A DNA stretch of 64,000 nt from Dryomyza anilis (taxonomy: Eukaryota > Arthropoda > Insecta > Diptera > Dryomyzidae). Position numbers and translations under genes: made by a program. The notes under the pieces were generated by a model. It saw only the letters and a program-made list of their open reading frames with translations, was not told the origin of the DNA and did no database searches. The DNA is taken from contig OX638130.1 of NCBI GenBank assembly GCA_951804985.1, forward strand, positions 101,925,700-101,989,699, read 5' to 3'. Below are positions 22,851-32,736 of the stretch, one piece after another; within the stretch, counting starts at the first letter, position 1; every line of letters begins with the position of its first letter.

Positions 22851-23950
22851 GGTGTGTAAATATATGGAAGAAACGGAAAGTATGTACTGATTCCACTGTA
22901 TTCTCCCATTCTACTCCGGGTGTCGAATTACCACCCCTGGGTGATTAAATTGGCTCTCAACTAAACCACGCATTACAGATTCGTTTTAAGTCGTACGACA
23001 CGTTTGTGGGACAAACCCCCTACATCTGTATCTACACACATTTTTTATATTGGCAAATTCAAGTCAAAGATACACGACACCACTTTCTTTTTCCATACTT
23101 CTTTTTAAGCTATTATCGTTTTCTGCGTTCATTACTGTGCGTTTAATGAATATGGGACAACCACTGAGATATCCATAGAATAAAATAACCGAATAGATCA
23201 TAGTGCAACTGACAAAAAAGCTACAAGTATTCCAAAGAATCTCGAAAATTCGCCCCTGCCTGAATTAGCTCATTTGTGCAGAGCCTTCGAATTCCTTACT
23301 GAAGTTCTTCACTGAGATCTCCAATGAATAAAAGAAATAGATAAGAGAGAAACAGAAATAATAGATAATAGTTAAACTGACAAAAAAAAGCTACAAGTAT
23401 TCCAAAGAATCTCGACGATTTGCCCCTTCCCGAATTCGCTCATTTGTATATGGCATTCGAATCCTAATTGCACTTCCTAAACCGCATACAACAACGCACG
23501 ATATATCTAAAAGAAGACGAATATATTTCATCCTTCATTGGTTATATTCAGAACCAAAGAACCATGAGTTGTGTAAACATATGTCATAGGTATTCCTCAA
23601 AATGGAAAGAGTTCCAGGAAATTACATGCATTGATTCTACCAGGTCATGTATTCTCCTATTCTATTCGGGTGTCGAACTACCCCCCCAAATTGTTCACTC
23701 GGCTCTCAACTAAAGCATTATAGATTGTTTTAAAATCGTACGAAACGTTTGTCAAACAATCTCCCTACAACTGTTTTATAGATATGTTTGCTATTGGCAA
23801 ATTCAAGAAACGCTATCTTTCCACTCTTCCTTTAAGCTATCATCCTTTCCCACATGCATGTCAGTGCCTTTAATAAATATGGGCCATCCACTGAGCTCGC
23901 CAGTGAACAAAGTAACTCAATAAATAATAGAAAGCTACAAGTATTTGATA
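22850..23950. repeat. Degenerate copies related to the 17.7-19.25 kb and 22.2 kb repeats
   Basis: AACGTTTGT..AACAATCTCCCTACA, TTGGCAAATTCAAG, CTCAACTAAA.CA..ACAGATT and GGTGTCGAA.TACC.CCC occur at about 22920-23120 and again at 23650-23850, and match the 18-kb satellite in order. CAAAGAATCTCGA.GATT and AGCTCATTTGT occur at about 23230 and 23400. These are diverged, partly interleaved fragments. Confidence 0.6.
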
Positions 23951-24529
23951 TATGTAATTCTAAACCCATTCAATATGTTCCATCACCTTTGGCATTTACA
24001 AATAATCTACTATTTGCATCATTAAGCAACTAAGAAGGATTTTTCATTAATAAAACACTACCGAAAACGGCGATTACCTAATGATCCTCTTAAACAAACA
24101 ACAGCTTAAGAACAACGGACAGTTGTCAAAACTTTGTATCATCTGTAACACAGACACACACTGAATGACTGTCAAGTGCAAAACACTTTAAAAACTTTTG
24201 AATTACATATGCGAGACGCAAATCCTGATCAAATCCTGACACAACAACGCAATGTATGCAAATCGACCGGCTTATCGTTACTAATTTGTTGATTTATACA
24301 TTGATTTTGGATGGATGATTGCAGATTTACGCAAATTTACTTCTTAATGCTATAGTGTTCCAGTTGAAATCCACTGAAATCCGTCATAATGCTTATCCAG
24401 AGGAAGCAGAAGACAAGAAGCCACTCTCTCGGGACGATTGTCTAGCGTTGGGTGATTGGATAGTGCAATGGTTGATGATCATGACGAGATTTTGCAAATG
24501 CAGCACTTAATACGGTAGTTAGTGTCGGC

Positions 24530-25075
24530 GAGGATTTAAAGAGATGGTTATGAAAACAACGACTTATGCGTTGGTTTAAAGGATTAATATACGGTAACGA
24601 GGTTGGTAGCAAAAGTAGCAAGAGAGAGAGTGCTTGAGGTAGGCGCAGAAGAAACGTTAGAAAGTAACAATGCGAGATGGAAGCAGGATGTGCAAAACCG
24701 TTTGCAGCGCATCAAGGAGTTGCCAGCAAACGGATTAAAGCAGCAACGATTGAACAATGAAAAAAAAGCAAGGCATAAAACCTGGTAAGGATATGGGTGC
24801 TGCCTGCCTACGTGCCCTGTTGCTTGCGGTGCGGTGCAGCCTTTATCGAGGTTTTGGCTGGGATTATGGTTGGGTTTGGCAATGGTTTTGGTTTCGTTCA
24901 TTTTAGTATTGTAGGGTCTGTGTTTAAGCGCTTTATTGATTGCATTGCTTGCTCTTTAAGGCAAGAACGTGTTGCGTACTACGGCGGCTATACCTGTGCT
25001 CGTATGAACGAAAAATCGAACGACTTTTCGGCCGACCGACCGATCGAACTATGAATCCATCCATCGTCCAAGTGT
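24530..25075 (+). promoter_or_regulatory. GC-richer island with a possible exon ending at a splice donor
   Basis: A plus-strand frame of about 60 codons (24603-24786) reads a charged, helical stretch (KVARERVLEVGAEE ... RWKQDVQNRLQRIKELP). It runs to CTG|GTAAGG, a consensus 5' splice site at 24783-24788. It has no ATG start, and an AG at 24598-24599 could be an acceptor. The rest (GCTGGGATTATGGTTGGGTT, CGACCGACCGATCGAACT) looks regulatory. No family is recognised. Confidence 0.2.
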
Positions 25076-27036
25076 CAAGTGTCACAGACTTTTACGGTAT
25101 ATCATCGGTATAAGCGGCATATCACACATAATCTCACAATTACCAAATTGCATTGTTTTCTGTTCGAAGTTTCGAGACAGACTAATAATTCGTTTGAAAT
25201 TTGAATATTCGCCCAGACATTCATGTACAATGTACACACAATACAATAAAAGTAAAAGATTACAATTTTTAAATATCTCATCATCGGTCAACTCATAAAA
25301 GGTTTGTTTTTGTGTCGCAGACAAAGGCAACTACATACTTTTTTTATTAATGAAATTTTTCTCTTTGAAATTCTTTTGTCCCACACACATAACTGTTTAA
25401 CAGTTTAAGTTTGAGACGAGAATCCTATTTTTCTCTAGAAAAAGGATATTGTTCAAAAAAATATGAGTTAATGGTAAATGGTAAAATCTAAAAAATACCG
25501 CCAACATTAAAAGTGGTTTTATGTTTTAAGTCGTAACCATGAAAACTACTTGCGATGATAAAATAATAGAGGCACTTTTAATGTAGGTACCTACACCCAA
25601 AAATAAACCTCAACTAACTATGATAGGCGGCAATTAAATTACATAATTTTTAATTACGCGCAGGAACCCAACATTGTTCATAATAAAAATGTCGTTGAAC
25701 TAACATTAAATGTTGGACAGTATTTTTTTGTTGTTTTTTTTTTTTTTTTTTAATATACATCTCATTCTGTTCAGACATCATAAAAGTAAAGTAACAAGTT
25801 TTTAGTTTGAGAAAAATCATATTTTGAACTGGTTTAAACTCACACTTGAACTTGGTAGTGGCTTGAAACAAGACCGGTCTAGTTCGCACTGGTCCCCACA
25901 TGCTGCATAATATGCTCTAAGTGCTAATAGGTGCTTCTGTAGGGTTCTATTATAGCTGTGCTGCATGAAAAATGAAATTAATTGTTTGCTTTTATTAACA
26001 TTTTATTATTATTATTATTAACTTTATGGTGGGCCAATAAACCTCAAGAGATGTCTTAATTGTGCGACGTCTGAATGATATTTATAATACGTATGGCAAA
26101 AGAAGATAATAATAATAACTAAACGTGCTGATAAGTAACTTATGAATGAAATGTGACTGAAAGTTTACTTGTGACTCTAATGAGTCAGTGTTTAAGTATT
26201 TAATTGCAGTAAATATAAAGAGGAATAATAATTCAAATACTTTTATCTAGCCTATATAATTCTATAAATGTATCTTTATTTTTTTTAATGGGATTATATT
26301 TTTAATTTATAATTTTAGTATTGTATTAAATAATTGTTGCATTCTAATAAAAGGAATATGTATTAAAAATTTTGTGGTTTTGAAATAATTGAATAATATT
26401 TGTAGTTTTATGAAATTTTTGAAGTCAAAAAGGTATTAGAAAAGAACTGTGTTATTGTCAATTTGCTAAGTTCTACTGGAAACTAATGGGACATCAAGTT
26501 TTATAGAAGAACGATCATAATTCGATCGACAGCTGAATCATACTCAAATTTCTAATTTAAATGTGGGAATTTTATCATTATCTCATTAATTGACACTGCT
26601 TAGCTTTTCATCGAATACTATTTGAGGTCGTTGAGATCCTAATGGCTGTCATTGAAAAATTAGGTTAAAATCGGATTCTTATTCGTATACTAAATCTGTA
26701 TTTACATATCACTAATTTACTATAAGAGTATCATAACTCAAAAAACACGATTTTTAGTTAATGAATTGTCCCTAATATCATGTTCTATCTTGTGTAAAAA
26801 ATTCGTTCTCATAACTTGTATAGTCACCGCGTGAGAAGAGAATATGTCCTTACCTCATTTCAAATGTCCTATACATTTCATAAGGAGAGTGAAATTCAAT
26901 TGAAAACTGTAAAAACGTTTTCTACAAAATCGAATAGTAAATGTTGCATTTTAGAATTTTTAAGTTTACCTAATAAATTACGTCTTTTATTAAAAATTGT
27001 CTAAAAATGGCGAATACACTCAAAATAATTTCCAGG
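25076..27036. other. No gene recognised
   Basis: A+T-rich unique DNA. A T-run at 25724-25752 and ATT/AAT runs near 26010 are the only simple repeats. The 21300-21755 and 23950-24530 stretches are similar. Confidence 0.5.
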
Positions 27037-27046
27037 ATATTTTACG

Positions 27047-27356
27047 GTAGCCGCGGTAGCTCAGTGGTTAGTGCGTTGGACTGCGAGCCGAAAGGTCCCC
27101 GGTTCAAGCATGGACTGGGGCTAACAACATCTTTTCATAGAAACATTTTTCTATACCGCGCTACCTCTCGGCAGTAAATGGCAAACCTACGAGAGTAAAA
27201 CCATTGCCTATGAAAAGCTCTCACCGTTCGGATTCGGCAATAAACTGTAGGCCCCACCACTTTGAGTACAAATATAACACGCACAGCTCAAAATGGAGAG
27301 AGAGCTCGGTCGAAGTTTTATACGGGACTGTAGCGCCAAACTATTACATTATTATT
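27047..27356 (+). mobile_element. tRNA-derived SINE, complete copy with target-site duplication
   Basis: The head GGTAGCTCAGTGGTTAGTGCGTTGGACTGCGAGCC... up to GGTTCAAGC (about 27052-27110) matches a tRNA 5' half with polymerase III A and B boxes. The body includes CTAACAACATCTTTTCATAG, GCAAACCTACGAGAGTAAAA, CTATGAAAAGCTCTCAC and AGTACAAATATAACACGC. The 3' end is CTGTAGCGCCAAACTATTA followed by ATT repeats. ATATTTTACG is duplicated exactly at 27037-27046 and 27357-27366, fixing both ends. SINEs are moved by a partner LINE; which LINE is not known here. Confidence 0.88.
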
Positions 27357-27359
27357 ATA

Positions 27360-28700
27360 TTTTACGAAACATTTTTCGTAATTTTTTAATTTCGTAAAAT
27401 ACACGAATAATTCATAGAATACACGAAACATTTATAATTACTATTTTTTTTTCTAAATAATTATTTACGAACGATTCGTATATATTACGAATCAATATTC
27501 GTAAAATTAAAACAACAAAATTACGAATATTTCATTCAAATTACAAAACTTTCGTTATATTATTTTCTATTACAATTTTTTCACAAAGGAATAACATATG
27601 TTACGAATAAGTTTTACATTTTACGAATAAATTACTAAACTTTGGTAAATATTGAGGCTATATATAGAATTTACGAAACATTCGTATTTTTTACGAATCA
27701 TTATAAAAAACTGAAATCAGTTGCGTCAAATAGAAACTTGGAACTGCATTTAATTTAAGCAGATAGTTATAAAATATAAACAGTTTTAAAATGTGTTCTG
27801 TGTGTGTTAAAAGTGTAAAAATATCAAATCAGTGCATAATGTTTCATATTATTATGAATGAATCGTCATTTTCATCGTAAGATTTTTAAACAAAATATTT
27901 AATTTAATTGGTATCGCGGGCTCAAATAATAATATAATAATATAAATAATAGTTTGGCGTTACAGTCCTATAAGAACATAGGCCGAGCTCTTTCACCATT
28001 TTGAGCTGTGCGTGTTATATTTGTACTCAAAGTAGTGGGACAGTTTATTGCCGAATCCGAACAGCGGGTGAGAGCTTTTTCATAGGCAATGGTTTTACTC
28101 TCGTAGGTTTGCCATTTACTGACGAGAGGTAGTGCGGTATAGAAAAATGTTTCTATGAAAAGATGTTGTTAGCCCCAGTCCAGGCTTGAACCGGGGACCT
28201 TTCGGCTCACAGTCCAACGCACTAACCACTAAGCTACCGCGGCTCAAATAGATAGTTATTAATACAAAAAGGTTTTAATTGTGTTCTGTGTTAGTTTTTT
28301 TGTGTCAAAAGTACAAAAGTATCATATTTCATATTTTTATGAATCGTCATGTTCATCGTCAGTTTTTTTTTAACAAAGTATAAGTGTTTTTTACGAAAGA
28401 TTCGTAAAATATTTCATATGTTTCATAAATGTACGTAAAACGTGCGAATATATTCGTAAAAAGATACACATATATTCAATAAATTACGAATCATTCGTAT
28501 TATGTACGAATTTTTCGTTTTATGTACGAATGGCTTTCGTAAATAAAACCTACGAATAGTTTCGTAAAATAAACAATATTCGTAATTTTATAATAAATTT
28601 ACGAAAGTTATTTCTTGTATTTTACGAAATATTTCTTGGATAAATTTCACGATTTTTTTCGTAAAGTACACAAACGATTTGGTGTATTTTAAGCATATTT
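27360..28700. repeat. TTACGAA/TTCGTAA word tract with a split ~140-bp direct repeat
   Basis: At 27360-27710 and 28385-28690 the palindrome-like words TTACGAA, TTCGTAA and ATTCGTAAAAT recur every 15-30 bp in both orientations. Between them, two diverged direct copies (about 27759-27900 and 28249-28380) share AGATAGTTAT.AA, TGTGTTCTGTGT and GAATCGTCAT.TTCATCGT. The reverse SINE (27929-28240) sits between these copies, and the forward SINE marks the left border. This may be the remnant of one larger element. Confidence 0.65.
27929..28240 (-). mobile_element. tRNA-derived SINE, complete copy, opposite orientation
   Basis: Reverse orientation copy of the same SINE family. It begins with the AAT/ATA-repeat tail, then TAGTTTGGCG.TACAGTCC, and ends with the reversed tRNA head (GAACCGGGGACCTTTCGGCTC, then CTAACCACTAAGCTACCGC). 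GGCTCAAATA occurs at 27919-27928 and 28241-28250 as a probable target duplication. It landed between two diverged copies of a ~140-bp host repeat. Confidence 0.85.
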
Positions 28701-29390
28701 TATTTTGAGTGTTTAACCGTTCTGAATCCTCGCATGATCTAAATTATATTTTTCATATCAACATGTTCAACAATTGCTATAATAAGAAAAAAAAAAAACA
28801 ATATTGTTTTCTCGAATAAATCGATTTTCTTGGGAATACTAAAAGTTTTATATTTACCATGGCCTATTAATGTAGAATAGCGTGGCATGTCCTTTTAATT
28901 TGATAAGGTAAAACACTATAATGGCGTCCTAGTACCCAATTCCGTGATATTTGTTTAAAGCTTAAATAGAGACAATTGTACTTTACTGTCACGAAGGAAA
29001 ATTAATGAATTTACTTGATTGTGCAAGTAGTATTCAAATTGTACTAAACATCTGCAAAAAATTAGAGAATTCTATACGGAAGATCAAAAGATATAAATTA
29101 AATAGTCGTCAATCCGGACGGGACAAAAACGAAAATGCATGTGGAGGTTCATATGGAAATTCCAAAATGTTAGCAAAATTTGCCAACAAATTATTTTTTT
29201 GAATTATTTTCCAAAATAGTTGAAATCATGTGCTTTCTTTGTATATTTACACTTTACGCCTAAAGTTAATAGTTTTTTCATAATAAATCACAGAAAAATT
29301 CCAGACGGGACATTCCGGAAGATACAAAAAGCTTCGTATAGCAATTAACACTACGATTTATTTTATAAAAATACTTTTTGTGTACATATT
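28701..29390. other. No gene recognised; contains one of two ~110-bp direct repeats
   Basis: A+T-rich. The segment about 29190-29310 is repeated, diverged, at 29505-29625. A 65-codon frame at 29005 has no domain. Confidence 0.45.
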
Positions 29391-29507
29391 AAGGGTATTC
29401 ATTTCACTTCGTATCTTCGTATGTCGTAAAAATTAAAGGCTTTTTTGTGTAAAATTCTTACGAAATACGGATATACGCAGACGATACGAAGTGAAATGAA
29501 TACCCTT
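29391..29507. mobile_element. Compact MITE with perfect 25-bp terminal inverted repeats
   Basis: AAGGGTATTCATTTCACTTC plus GTATC is an exact inverted repeat at both ends of a 117-bp element, and the arms stay partly complementary inward (TCGTATGTCGTAA against TTACGAAATACG). It lies between two diverged ~110-bp direct repeats (about 29180-29310 and 29505-29625, sharing AATAAATCACAGAA.AATTCC). Confidence 0.8.
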
Positions 29508-29919
29508 ATTATCTTTTTGAATTATCATATCTGACATAATTTCCTTTTTTTTTTGTATAAGTACACTTTCTTGCTAAAGTTTATAGTTATTTAGTAATAA
29601 ATCACAGAATAATTCCGGACGTTTCGTTTGGAAATTTGCACAACTATTTTTTTGCTTAAAATAATTTTATATCTCAAAATATTAATAATCATTATTACGA
29701 AATTAAAAGTGATGTAAGATTCGAATTTCCATGTTTTTTGAGTTTTTTTTTTATTATTTTTTAACTATTTTTGAGACAAAATTTTTATAATGTGATTTTA
29801 CACATTATATTTTTTTGAACATTTCAGGAGAGCAGTCTTAAACTATTTTTATAACTTGTTCCGAAAATTATCTTTAAAAATGCTTTAAAAATTATTATTT
29901 TTTTTTAATTTGGGTGGGA

Positions 29920-30356
29920 CCCTAGTAGATATTTGCCCGATGCGCCATCGGGAAATGATCGGGTTTTAGTTGGGTAAGCCCTATTAGAGAAAATATGATC
30001 ATTGCCTTTGCATGCCCTTATCATGCTTACCATAGCAGGGTTTACATTATCTAAACAGTCAATGTTCCCGATCATAGCTACATTAGCTACATTATTTGTT
30101 CCTCATAACGAAATTAGCATCAGGCAATGATCGTGATTAATGAGAGAAACTCTATTATGCTCGGGCTCAGACAAGGCAATTGATGAGTAAATAATAAAAT
30201 GGAGAATTGCCCGATCGGTACATGATCATGGCCTGAGGTCAATACATGATCAGGACACTGCGTTACAAAGACATTATGGGCCTCGTCATATCCCGATCAT
30301 CTCAAATAATGACATGGTCACTTCATGACCATGGCCCTACCAAAATGTCTACTAGG
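29920..30356. mobile_element. CCCTAGTAGAAATTT-TIR MITE, copy A
   Basis: A 437-bp element with ends CCCTAGTAG and CTACTAGG. Near the left end is a hairpin CCCGATG-CGC-CATCGGG. GATCATG-type words recur inside (ATGATCATTGCC, CATGATCAGGACACTGCG, CCCGATCATCTC). It matches copy B at 52588-53046 along its whole length. No protein is encoded. Confidence 0.82.
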
Positions 30357-31896
30357 AGAGTGCTTGTGACTGTGGGAAGGTGAAGTTTTGCTGTTATATG
30401 AAGCTATCTATCCCGCTTAATATGACAATTATTTTTGAATTTTTTAACTTTTTCGAAATACACTTAAAAAACAAGTTTTAGTATCCCCGCGTTTTTTATT
30501 TTTGTAAGATATAAGGGTAGAGAGCAATAAAATTTGATTAAACTTATATTTTTAACATTTTATTTAAAGGGGTTTGTCAAATTTATATTCGGTTTGGTGA
30601 GGTGACTGAGAAACTACAGTTCAGAAGTGTTTTTCTGCCGTACGAAGTTCGTTTTCCTGCAGTTCTATCAAATTTTGTAACATCAAATTTTGTAACCCCC
30701 GTCACTTAAACCTAATTCCGTCTTTGCATATTTTTTTTATTTAATTATGGAAGATTTGCAAAAATTACGTGACAAATGGAACTAAAATTGAACAAAGACA
30801 TCAGTAATTTTATTTTTTTAATCAGAAGTCAATTCAGAATTTATTCAAAGTTGCTAAATAATTGCGTGGTTTGGCCGATGTTGCACATTTTGTTTTTAAA
30901 TTTTAGTTATTATAATTCTTTTTATTTTGTTTGGGGTTCAAAGTTGAAAGAAAACTTAGGGTGTCGCAATTATGTGTATTTTCGATAACTTTCGAATTTC
31001 AATTATAGAATCTTTAGAGTTTGAATTTCTGGTAATATGATTATTTGAAATAATTTGTGAGTTGCAATTGGAAATTTTATCAAAATTTATAATTTTGAAT
31101 GTGATAAATTTGCATGTTTTATGCAATGCATAATTAATTAAAAACCTGGTAACCTTTTAATTGTGATTCTCTATTGTTTTCTGTTTGGTACAATAAATCA
31201 CAACAACAAAAACAATCACCACACACTTTTTTTTTGATGCAGCAACAACAAAAATATGCAATAATTTCAGAAGCCAAACACGACGCAATTTCTTTATCAT
31301 ATTTAATGTGATTAATATCAAACGATTTGTAATAATCTAAACTTTTACTTACTTTAGTTAGTTTTTATAAATTTAAAACAACACACGTGATAAAAGTCAA
31401 ACACAAATTAATATAATCACTAAACAAAAAAGACGACTGCAGTACTTGGCAGACAGCGCAACACTCAAGCAATGCACTGTTGCTCTCGCGCGCGCGCGCT
31501 CTCTATTCTATGAAGAGGTGCATGCAAATAACTGTAATTAAGAGATGAGATTAAATGTTGTTGTTGTTGCGTGGCTGGCAAAGGGAATGAGCAAATAGAG
31601 CAAAAAATCATGGGAGCTCATGTAACACTGAAATTAAAAACTCAGTGAAAATTAATGAATTAATTAAATAAAATATTTGAAATGTGTTTATTAAATAATT
31701 AAAATACTATATTAAAGTAATGTTTTCGCGTATTTTTTAAATTCTTTTTAGAAAAATTTTAGTTATTTTACAAAACGTATATTTTGAAGCGAATTTGTAT
31801 AATTCTAAAAAGTAGTATTTATACGCGATAGGTCTGATTTTACTAAATAAAAAAATAAAAAAACAACGTATAAGGTATTTTTCTTTGTAGTAACTT
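30357..31896. other. No gene recognised downstream of the upd-like gene
   Basis: A+T-rich unique DNA apart from the CG run at 31480. A somewhat GC-richer bit near 31430-31570 (AGACGACTGCAGTACTTGGC, TGTTGTTGTTGTTGCGTGGC) could be regulatory. Confidence 0.45.
31480..31506. repeat. CG dinucleotide run TCTCGCGCGCGCGCGCTCTC
   Basis: Seven CG steps flanked by TCTC on each side, within A+T-rich DNA. It lies about 0.4 kb beyond the likely 3' end of the upd-like gene, next to AGCGCAACACTCAAGCAATG. Confidence 0.8.
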
Positions 31897-32736
31897 TTAT
31901 TTTATATTTCTTGCAATAAAATTTTATCATTTCATAAAAAAAAAACGTACAAACTCAATTAAGCTAAAACACTTACGAACAATATCACAGTCAAGAACAA
32001 TTATAAAACTTATGCAATAAAACTTAAACCTAAATGTTGCAGAGAGTCAAACAAATAAATTACAATAGGAACATAAATGCTAGAGCAGGGTATATAATGT
32101 GGTGCCGATGGTGGTGGGGAGGAAGTTGGGAATGATAATGATAATGCATGTTTGGAATTACAACTGTTGGAGAAGCTGACTAGAATTTTTCAAAACTAAG
32201 TAATTCTTGAAAAATGTGCTAAGATTGATAAATTCCGTTTACACTAAAGCTTAAAATAATTAAAAATAATAATTAATATAAACTTAAAAATGATAAATAA
32301 AAAAAAATTAATTATAATAAAAATATAATATTACAAATAATAAACATTTTTAAATAATAATAAATAAAAAAATATTAAATTAAAAATTAAATTTAATTAA
32401 ATAAATAAATTATTATATAAAATGGAATGCTTTATAGTTTACAATTACTTAATTGTCTTCTTAAATGTATAATTATTGTCATTAAATGTCTAAGTGCTTA
32501 AGTGTCTAATTAAAATTCGAAATCAATCGAATTTGCTATACTTGAGATTTCCACCTGACCGAATGCAGTGTAAATTCGCGTTTTTTGAATTTTCTTTTTT
32601 TTGTTGTTGTTGTTTGTTTTGCATTTTATGAAATTTTTCCTTTTTTAAAATTCTGCATTTTAAAAATTTCAAATTTCATTTTGGCAACCGTGCTAGTTGG
32701 CGCTTTTCACTGCGGTAAAAACAGCCACTAACAACA
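31897..32736 (-). other. Probable 3' UTR of the upd-like gene, AU-rich
   Basis: Downstream of the stop on the minus strand the sequence is extremely A+T-rich. The first AATAAA I find is at plus 31902-31897, giving a 3' UTR of about 0.83 kb. On the transcribed strand it contains overlapping UUAUUUAUU-type nonamers, the AU-rich instability element, at plus 32398-32410 and again near 32353-32368. Cytokine mRNAs often carry such elements, but base composition alone could create them. The UTR end is a guess from the polyadenylation hexamer. Confidence 0.4.

Noticed and set aside
27052..27110. A tRNA gene
   Set aside because: A and B boxes are present, but no 3' half or acceptor stem pairs up; it is the head of a SINE with four near-full and two partial relatives in the window.
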